Positions 1 through 8,006 of a DNA stretch of 64,000 bases are shown in pieces. The translations under genes and the position numbers were made by a program. Below the pieces are notes generated by a model. It worked only from the letters and a program-made list of their open reading frames with translations, had not been told where the DNA came from and made no database searches. Every line of letters starts with the position of its first letter. Positions within the stretch are counted from its first letter, which is position 1. Source of the DNA: Paeniglutamicibacter terrestris (GTDB taxonomy: Bacteria; Actinomycetota; Actinomycetes; Actinomycetales; Micrococcaceae); contig NZ_JAAWVT010000001.1 of assembly GCF_012271785.1 (NCBI RefSeq), positions 806,001 to 870,000 of the forward strand. Direction: 5' to 3'.

Positions 1-504
1 TGAAGGACGCCAACGGCGCAGCTGCGTTCCTGCCTCGTAGGCTTGCGACGACGGGTAGCTCACGAGTTCCACCGTGCTTCCCCAGGGGGTACGGGCGTAT
101 AAATAGCGGTTTCCCGCTCCCGCGTCACCTCCGGGTAGATCATTGGGCTGACTCAACAGTGTCCCGCCGGCCTCCTGAAGTTGGGCTGCCGCCTGATCAA
201 TGTCATCGACGTAGACGCAGAAGTGCTGCAGACCGTAGTCACTGGGGACAACCGGTTCACGCTGCGCCACCCCGGAGTAGACAAAGAGCTCGAGGTTTGG
301 CCCCTCACCTAGGCGCATCATCCTGATGGATTCGATGGTGGCCCCGGCCGGAATGCCAAGACCGGCCTCGACCTCAGGACCCGACAAGGGTTCATCAAGC
401 ATGTCGTAGATCTTCTCGGCGCCGAAGGCCCGGGTGAAGAAATCGGTGGCCTGCTCGAGGTCTGGAACGGTGATGCCGATATGTTCAATGGCACGGATAC
501 TCAT
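1..504 (-). CDS. VOC (glyoxalase/dioxygenase-fold) protein, 3' end cut by window edge
   Basis: The protein begins MSIRAIEHIGITVPDLEQAT, the classic first beta-strand of a vicinal-oxygen-chelate module with its metal-ligand His (H8). A second half with LQHFCVYVDDIDQA and a WGSTVELVSYP strand supplies the paired His and Glu. 168 codons are open to base 1, and the last visible residues (LRRWRPS) resemble the usual end of this family, so little is missing. The start lies 13 bases after the stop of the old-yellow-enzyme gene, with an AAGGGG ribosome site, so the two are cotranscribed. VOC enzymes isomerise, cleave or conjugate small metabolites; the substrate here cannot be told from sequence. Role as partner of the flavoenzyme is inference. 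Confidence 0.85.
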   Translation of the reverse strand, partial: MSIRAIEHIGITVPDLEQATDFFTRAFGAEKIYDMLDEPLSGPEVEAGLGIPAGATIESIRMMRLGEGPNLELFVYSGVAQREPVVPSDYGLQHFCVYVDDIDQAAAQLQEAGGTLLSQPNDLPGGDAGAGNRYLYARTPWGSTVELVSYPSSQAYEAGTQLRRWRPS

Positions 505-517
505 GGCTTATATCCCC

Positions 518-2428
518 TTAAATCTCTGCCGCGGCCCAGAACCCGGATTGGGTGGCCTCGTACATTCGACCACCACGTATCCGCGTGCCAATGGCACGGA
601 CCTTCTCGTCGTCGATCTGGCCTTCGAGCAGATCGCTGGCGATGCGTTCCTGAGCCCACACCACCACGCCGCTCTCCGGCGCCTGTTGCCCGGTAAGGGT
701 CGTGACACCGGCTTCGCTGAGCAATTGGGCAAGCCGGGCGCGCTGCATGTCGTTGGTGTCCAGCCCTACGTCTCCTGACGGCGAGCTCAACGTGACGTTC
801 CGGCCCTGTTCGGCGAGCCAGAGTGCGGCGAACATCGCAATTTCGGTGTCTCCATGCACGGTGGCGTCCTGGCCCTCGGGTGCGCTTCCTGTGGTGAGCA
901 TATCGACCGCATCCACGGCACCTTCGGGCATCCCGGCGGCCTTGGTGCCGGTGGCCAACAGAACGGCATCGTGGCTGTCAAGATCTTCCTGCGTGGCTTC
1001 GCTGCCGAGACGCACGCTGACTCCCAGCCGCTCGAGTTCGACCCGGTAGAAGGTGATCATGCTGGTCATTTCGGCGTTCAAGAAGCTTGCTGCTGACCAC
1101 GCACGTAGCTGGCCTCCCAACTCAGGTTCGCGTTCGATCAGGGTGACCGCGTGACCGCGTTCAGCTGCGACGATGGCCGCCTCGCAACCGGCCGGTCCGG
1201 CCCCGATGATCAGTACGCGCTTGGCGACGTCCGCCAGGCGCAGCGCATCTTTTGCGCGTGCTTCCTGGGAAAGTGCGGGATTGATGACGCACTGAGTGCG
1301 CTGGCCATTGAACATCCAGCGTGAAATGCACTCGTTGACGGCGATGCAGCGACGCACGTGGGCGTGGTCCCCGCGGCGGGTTTTGGCCACCGCCTCGGGA
1401 TCGGCGAGCTGTGCTCGGCCAAGGGAAACGTAATCTAATTCGCCGGCGGCGACCGCTTCGTCCATCTCGTCGAGCAGCCACGTCAACCGTCCGACGCCGA
1501 TGACAGGCACCGACACGCGTTCCTTCACGGCCTTGGCGTAGTGCACCAGGTTGCCCGGCGGGTACATGGGCAGCAGCACGTCGGCGGTATCGTAGTTGCC
1601 GGCCGAGACATCCAGCGCGTCGACATATTGCTCGAGCATCTGCGCGAACGCGAGGCCCTCCTCCAGCGGCAAGCCTCCCTCATAGGGCTCCTCCACGCTC
1701 AGCCGATACATGACCGGGAAATCCGGGCCAACAATGTCCCGCACGGCACGGACAACCTCAAGGGCGAATCGTGCGCGATTTTCTAGGGATCCGCCGTATT
1801 CATCGGTGCGCTTATTGGTCTTCGGGGACAGGAATTGACCCAAAAGGTACCCGTGTGCTCCGTGCAGTTCCACTGCGTCAAATCCCGACTGGACGGCACG
1901 TCGCGCTCCCTGCGCATACATGTCGATCAGGCCCGGAATTTCATCGAGTTCGATGGCCCGGGGCGGTGTGCCGAAGGCGCTGGTGATGCCGGCGGTCGGT
2001 GCGATCGGCGGTTCGTTCCGCTCGGTGTTGCCCTGTGAGTTCTGGCGTCCGGTGTGGTGTAGCTGGACGGCGATTTTCGCACCCTCATTGTGGACAGCTT
2101 CGGTCAGGGCTGCCAGCCCGGAGCGGAACCGGTCGTGGTCAATCCGCATCGGGTGACCAACCGTGCGACCCACCATCCAGTCGACGGAGGTGTTTTCTGT
2201 GATGATCAGGCCGACACCACCCCGAGCGCGGGCCCGGTAGTAGTCGATCATGCGCTCGCTGACATCGCCAAAGGTGCCCGCGTACTGCGTGAAGATCGGG
2301 GACTGGACAAAACGATTGCGCAGTTTCATCCGTCCGATCGCGCCGGGCTGGAACAATGCGGCGTGAGATTGTGGCGAGGCATCGCCCATTGGGATTTGGA
2401 ATGCTGTGGTGGAGGCGTTGGAAGTCAT
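518..2428 (-). CDS. Old yellow enzyme-type NADH:flavin oxidoreductase with C-terminal FAD/NAD domain
   Basis: 636 residues with the two-part plan of 2,4-dienoyl-CoA reductase and trimethylamine dehydrogenase. Residues about 24-350 are an FMN TIM barrel (HLHGAHGYLLGQFLSP-like core at 188-201: ELHGAHGYLLGQFLSP, then YGGSLENR). Residues about 400-636 are a nucleotide-binding domain with GAGPAG at 409-414. Between them lies the 4Fe-4S loop. Its spacing matches trimethylamine dehydrogenase (C-x2-C-x2-C-x12-C), but only C361, C367 and C380 are present: the second ligand is V364. The ATG follows AGGAGA at normal spacing. It probably reduces an activated C=C or oxidises a small amine or similar substrate; the substrate is unknown. 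It heads an operon with the VOC gene and sits downstream of an AraC-family gene that may control it. Confidence 0.85.
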   Translation of the reverse strand: MTSNASTTAFQIPMGDASPQSHAALFQPGAIGRMKLRNRFVQSPIFTQYAGTFGDVSERMIDYYRARARGGVGLIITENTSVDWMVGRTVGHPMRIDHDRFRSGLAALTEAVHNEGAKIAVQLHHTGRQNSQGNTERNEPPIAPTAGITSAFGTPPRAIELDEIPGLIDMYAQGARRAVQSGFDAVELHGAHGYLLGQFLSPKTNKRTDEYGGSLENRARFALEVVRAVRDIVGPDFPVMYRLSVEEPYEGGLPLEEGLAFAQMLEQYVDALDVSAGNYDTADVLLPMYPPGNLVHYAKAVKERVSVPVIGVGRLTWLLDEMDEAVAAGELDYVSLGRAQLADPEAVAKTRRGDHAHVRRCIAVNECISRWMFNGQRTQCVINPALSQEARAKDALRLADVAKRVLIIGAGPAGCEAAIVAAERGHAVTLIEREPELGGQLRAWSAASFLNAEMTSMITFYRVELERLGVSVRLGSEATQEDLDSHDAVLLATGTKAAGMPEGAVDAVDMLTTGSAPEGQDATVHGDTEIAMFAALWLAEQGRNVTLSSPSGDVGLDTNDMQRARLAQLLSEAGVTTLTGQQAPESGVVVWAQERIASDLLEGQIDDEKVRAIGTRIRGGRMYEATQSGFWAAAEI

Positions 2429-2499
2429 CTAGATTCTCCTCGTGGCTTTTGTTGTCTCCTCCACTATGTCTGTAACGCAGCTCACATGCATGCCGCTAG

Positions 2500-2526
2500 G
2501 TGCACGATACTTCGCCTGAAGTGCAC
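2500..2526. promoter_or_regulatory. Paired GTGCAC sites in the promoter of the flavoenzyme gene
   Basis: Two identical GTGCAC hexamers start at 2500 and 2521, exactly 21 bases apart (two helical turns), within the 112-base gap between the AraC-family gene and the flavoenzyme start. This spacing suits two half-sites of one AraC-type dimer. Function is inferred; only the repeat is seen. Confidence 0.35.
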
Positions 2527-2540
2527 AACCTCGATTATGA

Positions 2541-3431
2541 CTACGATCTTCGCGCGGCTCTGGGGGAGATTCCGAAGGAAACTCGGTACGCCCGGCTGAA
2601 CGATGAGGGGTTAGAAAACCCGCAGCGCAGCCCGATTTCGGTGACCGACAGGCCAGGTTGAACGGTGAGCAGCCGCTGTGCCACCTCAAGCCTCCGACGC
2701 AAGAGATACTGCCCGCAAGTCTCTCCAGATTCTTTGAACAGCAGGTGCAGGTATCGGACGGACACCGCATTTGCCTGAGCGATCTCTACCACGCCCAATG
2801 CAGCGTCACGGAGGTGTGCATCAATAAAGTCGCGCACCTCCATCAGCCGGATAGATCGGGCATCTAAGACCATGTTTGACGACGATCCGATCGCTGATGT
2901 CAACAGGTCGACGGCCACACGGCCGGCTGTCGACGCGGCGGTGTCGTCCATGTCGGCGGCTCCCATGGAGGTTTCCATCCAGGAGAAGAGCAAGCGAAGG
3001 CTGGGAGAGGATTCAAGCGGCCTGCCGATAAGGGACTCGAATCCGGGCAATGCCTCTCGGGCCAGTTCCCGTGGCAAGAAGAAAGTGAACTTCTCCAAGG
3101 ATCCGGCGCTGTGGCATTCTGCGGACTTAACACCGTCCCAGATCACTGCGCATCCCTCTCCGACCAGCGCCGTTTTGTCGTTTTGGGTGAAGATCTCGGA
3201 ACCTTTCCGTACCAGCAAGACGCCCAGATATTCCCCTTCGGTCCGACGAAGTTCGGTGGCGCCGCGGCGCCCGGATATCCCGCCCAATGTGCATCCGACC
3301 GCCCAGAATTCCCCGAGTGTCCGAGTTTTATGACGCAACGCTTCATGACGCCCCACATCTAGGCGCCACGGCAAATGGCTGGATGAAAAATCCATCACCA
3401 TTTCGTTGCTGACAACACTGTCCGACGTCAA
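2541..3431 (-). CDS. AraC-family transcriptional regulator
   Basis: 296 residues. The C-terminal third (about 195-296) is a double helix-turn-helix: VVEIAQANAVSVRYLHLLFK, then the second motif VTEIGLRCGFSNPSSFSRAY and the family ending FGISPRAAR. The N-terminal 190 residues fit the AraC-binding-like (AraC/XylS, NahR-type cupin) domain. The start is TTG at 3431: it has a strong GGAGG six bases upstream, whereas the next ATG (MVMDFSS, 3401) has no such site. It lies upstream of and codirectional with the flavoenzyme/VOC pair, which it probably activates. The inducer is unknown. Confidence 0.88.
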   Translation of the reverse strand: MTSDSVVSNEMVMDFSSSHLPWRLDVGRHEALRHKTRTLGEFWAVGCTLGGISGRRGATELRRTEGEYLGVLLVRKGSEIFTQNDKTALVGEGCAVIWDGVKSAECHSAGSLEKFTFFLPRELAREALPGFESLIGRPLESSPSLRLLFSWMETSMGAADMDDTAASTAGRVAVDLLTSAIGSSSNMVLDARSIRLMEVRDFIDAHLRDAALGVVEIAQANAVSVRYLHLLFKESGETCGQYLLRRRLEVAQRLLTVQPGLSVTEIGLRCGFSNPSSFSRAYRVSFGISPRAARRS

Positions 3432-3638
3432 CTGAAACCTCCATGCATCAGGGGCGGAGCGCTACCCCTGCTTCCACCGGTGCCACGCATCATCGACATG
3501 GGCTGCCAAATGATACCTTGCGAACAGCAACTGTGGGGCAACAGTTTCCTGGTCGCCCATCCCTTGGTAGTACATAGGGAGAATCAAGAACCCATTGGGG
3601 GAAATGAACGGTGGCTCCGAGCAGCCCTTGCGGGCATC

Positions 3639-4517
3639 TTACTTCCAGTCGTAGAACCCCTTGCCAGTCTTCCGGCCCAGCTCCCCACGATCAACCATCT
3701 CCCGCAATATCTTAGGTGGGGAGAACCTCTCACCCAGTGTCTCGGTCAGATATTCAGCTATCCCTAAGCGCACATCAAGACCCACAATATCCGTGGTGCG
3801 CAACGGTCCCGTCGGGTGTTTGTAGCCCAACACCATCGCGTTATCTATATCTTCGGCACTAGCCACACCCTCTTCAAGCATGCGCATCGCTTCCAAAGCG
3901 ATGGCCACACCCAAACGCGAAGAGGCGAAACCCGGAGCATCGTTCACTACCACGGCGGTCTTACCCAGGGCATGCACCCACCCACGGGAAGTCTCAACTA
4001 ACTCGGGCCGCGTCCGCTGACCAATAACAACCTCGATCAATGTCGAAGCCGGAACGGGATTAAAAAAGTGCAGCCCAAAAAAGTTTTCAGCACGCTGCAG
4101 CTCATTGCCCAACGCTGTGACCGACAATGAGGAGGTATTGGAGGCAAGTACCGCATCAGCGGAGAGCACAGCTTCAATTTTGCGCAACGAAGCAACCTTC
4201 AAATTCCAATCCTCCGGCACGGCCTCAACCACCAGATTCATCAACGCAAACGCTTGATGATCTTCCGTGACCGACAGACGAGCAAGATAGTCTCCGGCTT
4301 CGCCAGCGAGCCCACGCTCCAAAGATTTGCTCACAGCGTCTTCGATACGGATTCGGGCAGCATCAACCGAGGCAGCATCACGTTCCACCACGGTGACATA
4401 ACTACCGTTGGTCAAGAAGGCATGAGCAATACCCGCCCCCATGCGACCACCACCAAGCACACCAACCTTCACCGGGAGGTTTTTCACCACATTGTCATCT
4501 TGCAAAGCTCTCATCAT
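3639..4517 (-). CDS. 3-hydroxyacyl-CoA dehydrogenase (3-hydroxybutyryl-CoA type)
   Basis: 292 residues, the usual length of single-function short-chain enzymes of the PaaH/FadB2 kind. GGGRMG at 22-27 is the NAD-binding loop. The catalytic pair is H150 in GLHFFNPVP and E162 in TLIEVV. The C-terminal domain contains GYKHPTGPL and ends GRKTGKGFYDWK. The Asn usually found after PGF (PGFVxNR) is Ser here (PGFASSR). It oxidises 3-hydroxyacyl-CoA to 3-oxoacyl-CoA with NAD. It is the last gene of the leftward CoA operon, 12 bases after the hydratase. Two adjacent ATG codons (4517 and 4514) are possible starts; a GAAAGAGG site directly precedes them. Confidence 0.92.
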   Translation of the reverse strand: MMRALQDDNVVKNLPVKVGVLGGGRMGAGIAHAFLTNGSYVTVVERDAASVDAARIRIEDAVSKSLERGLAGEAGDYLARLSVTEDHQAFALMNLVVEAVPEDWNLKVASLRKIEAVLSADAVLASNTSSLSVTALGNELQRAENFFGLHFFNPVPASTLIEVVIGQRTRPELVETSRGWVHALGKTAVVVNDAPGFASSRLGVAIALEAMRMLEEGVASAEDIDNAMVLGYKHPTGPLRTTDIVGLDVRLGIAEYLTETLGERFSPPKILREMVDRGELGRKTGKGFYDWK

Positions 4518-4529
4518 CCTCTTTCTGTT

Positions 4530-5363
4530 CTACGAGGTTTTCTTGCGCGCAAGAAAACCATCCATTCGCTCGAATTTGGCATCAGACTCGAAAAGGATTC
4601 CCTGAGCAAGTGTGTCTATAACGGGATGAGCCTCCCGCGGGGCATGAAAAGCGAGCTTTGTCAGCCGCACCGCCAAGGGATCCTGCTTGGCAATCCGATC
4701 AGCTAAAGCCCCGGCAGCCTCGATCAACGAGTCTGGTTCCACCAATTCGGAAATAATCCCGGCCGCTAGACACTCCGTCCCGGAGAGAATTCTTCCGGTC
4801 ATCAACATTTCCTTGGCCAACGATTCACCGACCAACTCCTTAAGCCGCCACACCGCACCAGCGGCGGCCATGATCCCCAGTCCCACCTCGGGCTGACCAA
4901 CGCGCAACTGCGCAGTACCAATACGGAAATCCGCGGCATAAGCCAATTCCGCACCACCACCCAATGCAAAGCCATCCAGAGCCGCGATCACAGGCATCGG
5001 CAGCGCCGTGACCCTAGAAAAGATCGTGGAATTGATCCCGCGCAGGGCATCATCGCGGCGCCTGTCCCGCAGCTGAGAAATATCCGCACCCGAAGCAAAA
5101 AATGCTTTGGTACCGGCGACCGGATCAGCCGGCGTTCCAGTAATAATGAGGATTTTTGGCGCCGATTCGAGGTACCCGCAGATGGCATGCAGCTCAGCAA
5201 CCATGCCCTGATCAATAGCATTACGCACAGCAGGACGATCAAGCTGGGCGATGAGCCGGTCCTCGAATTCGGTTACTCGAATAGCCTCAAAATTCCCAAA
5301 AGCCGAGTACTCAGCTGAAGTCACGTGTTCAACCGACGGCATCAAATCCTGTTCTCCTGTCAC
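4530..5363 (-). CDS. Enoyl-CoA hydratase/isomerase family protein
   Basis: 277 residues of crotonase fold. The oxyanion-hole segments are visible: AFFASGADISQL, and LDGFALGGGAELAYAADFRI in mid-protein. The second catalytic Glu region reads QPEVGLGIMAAAG, where the usual GxxPGxGG is replaced by a Met-Ala-rich turn. It probably hydrates a 2-enoyl-CoA made by the dehydrogenase upstream and passes 3-hydroxyacyl-CoA to the next gene product. GTG at 5363 (GAGGA upstream) or ATG at 5342 are both plausible starts. Membership of the operon is clear; chain length of the substrate is not. Confidence 0.88.
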   Translation of the reverse strand: MTGEQDLMPSVEHVTSAEYSAFGNFEAIRVTEFEDRLIAQLDRPAVRNAIDQGMVAELHAICGYLESAPKILIITGTPADPVAGTKAFFASGADISQLRDRRRDDALRGINSTIFSRVTALPMPVIAALDGFALGGGAELAYAADFRIGTAQLRVGQPEVGLGIMAAAGAVWRLKELVGESLAKEMLMTGRILSGTECLAAGIISELVEPDSLIEAAGALADRIAKQDPLAVRLTKLAFHAPREAHPVIDTLAQGILFESDAKFERMDGFLARKKTS

Positions 5364-5423
5364 TGCTTCATTTCCTCGACCTGTCGTGTGGCTACTGCAG
5401 ACACCTCGTGTGGTTCCCGCGTC

Positions 5424-6623
5424 TTATGAAATGGCATTGTGACCGGTGATTTCTCGACCGACGATGAGCGACTGAATAAAGTGTGTGCCCTCGTAGGTGT
5501 GGACCACTTCCATGTCCAGCATGTGGCGTGCCACGTGGTTTTCCAGAAGCAGGCCGTTGCCGCCCATCAGGTCACGAGCATCCCTGCATAAGTCGCGGGC
5601 TTTGTCGGAGACAAACATTTTCTGCAGCGAGGCCTGCTGTTGGGTCAGGTCTCCCTGGTCTTGGAGCTGTCCGCAACGCACACACATCAGCTGCATAGCG
5701 GTCAGGTCAGCCAGCATAGTTGCTAGCTTGTTCTGCACGAGTTGGTTGTGGCTGATGGGCCGGCCAAATTGCTTGCGTTGCTGCGAGTATCGGACGGCCA
5801 ACTCGTAGGATGCCTGAGCATGCCCCAGTGCTTCCCACGCAACCGTGGTGCGAGTCCGATTCAGTACCGCGGTGACAGCGCGGAAGCCACGGGCATTTTC
5901 CAAGCGATTGCCCGCCGGCACCTTGACGTTCTCCAAGGTTATAGCAGCTTGCTGAATGCCGCGCTTGGCGATTTTTCCGGTAATGGCCTCAGCGGAGTAG
6001 CCCTGTGGGTACTGCCCGTCCTGCTTCTCCACGACAAAGGCCTTGACCTTGCCATCGGCTTCATCGCGGGCCCATACGATGACCAGATCCGCAACGTGTC
6101 CAAGTCCGATCCAACGCTTCGCACCGTTGAGTACCCATTCCCCGTTTTCGAATCTTGCCGAGGTTTCCAATGCGACAGTGTCGGATCCATGGTCGGGCTC
6201 GGTTAATGCGAAGGCGCCAAGCTTCTCCAACCGAGCCATCTGGGGCAGCCAACGCTGACGCTGTTCCTCGGAGCCATGGAGATAGATCGTGCCCATGGCC
6301 AGACCCGAGTGCACCGCATTAAAGGTGTTGAAGGAGCCGTCGCCTCGGGAGAGTTCCATGGCCACCAGACCGGTTTGCATCCGAGTCAGCCCGGGACAAC
6401 CGTAGCCGCTGATGGAAGTTCCGATGATGCCCAGCTGCGCGATCTTCGGAATCAGATGGTACGGGAAATCCGCTGTTTCCCAGTGTTCGTTGATGATCGG
6501 TAGGACCTCTGCGTTGACGAAATCGCGGAGCTTCAGTACCAGCGTACGGTCGTCGCCGCCTAGCAGTTGGTCGATCTTGAGGAAATCAGAGTTGATGTCC
6601 TCGAAGGCTGCAATCGCAGTCAT
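5424..6623 (-). CDS. Acyl-CoA dehydrogenase, glutaryl-CoA-dehydrogenase-like clade
   Basis: 399 residues. The FAD/acyl-CoA signature FALTEPDHGSD is at 138-148. The catalytic base is E378 in HTYEGTHFIQSLIVGREITG, the arrangement of glutaryl-CoA dehydrogenase. However, the Arg that binds the distal carboxylate in that enzyme (in the GYRSAMS segment) aligns with N99 in GSFNTFN. Either the substrate is not a dicarboxylyl-CoA or binding differs. The start ATG has AGGAG six bases upstream. It lies between a class III CoA-transferase and a hydratase, so it most likely desaturates the thioester made by the transferase. The flavoprotein would pass electrons to ETF. Confidence 0.9.
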   Translation of the reverse strand: MTAIAAFEDINSDFLKIDQLLGGDDRTLVLKLRDFVNAEVLPIINEHWETADFPYHLIPKIAQLGIIGTSISGYGCPGLTRMQTGLVAMELSRGDGSFNTFNAVHSGLAMGTIYLHGSEEQRQRWLPQMARLEKLGAFALTEPDHGSDTVALETSARFENGEWVLNGAKRWIGLGHVADLVIVWARDEADGKVKAFVVEKQDGQYPQGYSAEAITGKIAKRGIQQAAITLENVKVPAGNRLENARGFRAVTAVLNRTRTTVAWEALGHAQASYELAVRYSQQRKQFGRPISHNQLVQNKLATMLADLTAMQLMCVRCGQLQDQGDLTQQQASLQKMFVSDKARDLCRDARDLMGGNGLLLENHVARHMLDMEVVHTYEGTHFIQSLIVGREITGHNAIS

Positions 6624-6668
6624 AATGGCTCCTAAGGAATTGGTGGAGGCGAGCGATGTGGATTGGGC

Positions 6669-7883
6669 TTAGGCCCGAGATTGCGCAGCTAGGCGGCTTT
6701 CGGCCCCCAGCCAGTTCAAGATGTGTTCGCGGTCAGCATCAAGGTCCGGAGGGAGTAAGTCGTAGCGCGCCGGCGTGCGGGAGAATCCGATTGGATGGCG
6801 AATCCCGGGCATCTCCCCCGCTGGCCCCACCCGAACGACGGGATCTAGCCCAATCGACTCGGCGTAATCAATTCCCTGTGCAATGCTGTTGATTGGTGCG
6901 GCCGGGACGTTTTGCTCGGTTAGCAGGTCAAACCATGACTGCGCATCGTTCGTGGACAGTGCATCCACCAGGATTGGCCGAAGCTCGGTCCTGTTGCGGC
7001 TGCGCAGCGGCGGGGTGCAAAAACGCTCGTCGGCGGCGATCCCGGGAATCCCCAATACGTTGCAAAGCCGTCGGAATTGTCCGTCGTTGCCCACGGCAAT
7101 GATCAGCGGTCCCTGGGCGGTGGGGAACGGCTCGTATGGATAGATGCTCGGGTGTTCGTTTCCCATACGTTCGGGAACGGATCCACTGAGCAGGTACCCT
7201 GCAGTCTGGTTAACCAACCCGGATTGGGCCGAGGACAGAAGGTTCGTTTCCACCAATTGACCCCTACCGGTGTGCTCGCGCTCGCGTAAGGCAGCCAGGA
7301 TACCGATCGTGGTGTGCAATCCCGTGATGACATCAAAGATCGCCACCCCAGACCTGAACCCTTCGGTTTCCGGGCTGCCGGTGAGGTCCATGAGTCCCGA
7401 GATCGCTTGGACCATCAGATCGTATCCGGGTAGGGCTCCTCCCCCGGCTGTTCCAAAACCTGTGATTGAAGCGTAAACGACCTCGGGTTGCGTTGCGGCA
7501 ATGGTGGCGTAGTCAAGGTTGTACTTCGCCAGCGAGCCGGGTTTAAAATTCTCCACCACTACATCGGCGCGACCGATGATGCGTCGAGCGGTTTCTAGGT
7601 CTTCGGGGTCATTAAAATCCAATGCCACGGAGCGCTTGTTGCGGTTAATTGACATGTAGTATGTCGACTTCCCATCGAGCACCGGCGGCATCCAAGCCCG
7701 TGTGTCATCGCCCTGCCGGCTTTCGATCTTGATCACGGTGGCACCCATGTCTGCTAGAAGCATGGTTCCGTATGGGCCGGCAAGCACACGGCTCAAATCG
7801 GCAACCACAATGCCCGACAGCGGGCCCGACGTAGAGTCCATCGGCCCGGTCAAGTCACTGATGTCGTGGGGCTGGTTGTTCAT
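6669..7883 (-). CDS. Class III CoA-transferase (CaiB/BaiF family)
   Basis: 404 residues, normal for the family. N-terminal VADLSRVLAGPYGTMLLADM and GATVIKIE are family hallmarks. The catalytic Asp is D155 in GYDLMVQAISGLM, which forms the acyl-aspartyl/CoA-thioester intermediate. It moves CoA from a donor (often succinyl-CoA) to a free acid. As first gene of the operon it would activate the substrate that the next three enzymes beta-oxidise. Glutarate is an attractive guess because CoA-transferase plus glutaryl-CoA-dehydrogenase-like genes is the known glutarate arrangement, but the substituted Arg in the dehydrogenase argues for caution. ATG with AGGGAG upstream; divergent from a LysR gene. 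Confidence 0.92.
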   Translation of the reverse strand: MNNQPHDISDLTGPMDSTSGPLSGIVVADLSRVLAGPYGTMLLADMGATVIKIESRQGDDTRAWMPPVLDGKSTYYMSINRNKRSVALDFNDPEDLETARRIIGRADVVVENFKPGSLAKYNLDYATIAATQPEVVYASITGFGTAGGGALPGYDLMVQAISGLMDLTGSPETEGFRSGVAIFDVITGLHTTIGILAALREREHTGRGQLVETNLLSSAQSGLVNQTAGYLLSGSVPERMGNEHPSIYPYEPFPTAQGPLIIAVGNDGQFRRLCNVLGIPGIAADERFCTPPLRSRNRTELRPILVDALSTNDAQSWFDLLTEQNVPAAPINSIAQGIDYAESIGLDPVVRVGPAGEMPGIRHPIGFSRTPARYDLLPPDLDADREHILNWLGAESRLAAQSRA

Positions 7884-7962
7884 GGGTGCTCCCTAAGATG
7901 TACACGTCGTGCGTTGAGCTGTCGGCTACTTCACTCTCCCACTGTTGATTAGTGCGCGTCCA

Positions 7963-7991
7963 ATACCTAATATGGGAATTATTCATACCTA
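7963..7991. promoter_or_regulatory. Direct repeat ATACCTA in divergent promoter region
   Basis: ATACCTA occurs at 7963-7969 and again at 7985-7991, 22 bases apart, in an AT-rich stretch just before the LysR start and 80 bases upstream of the CoA-transferase start. A LysR protein encoded alongside typically binds such a site to control both itself and the divergent operon. Binding is inferred. Confidence 0.4.
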
Positions 7992-8006
7992 TTTTGAAGG
8001 GATGTT

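Noticed and set aside
5424-7883. Firm naming of the operon as glutarate catabolism (gcdH)
   Set aside because: The Arg that binds the second carboxylate is Asn, so the name would overstate the evidence.
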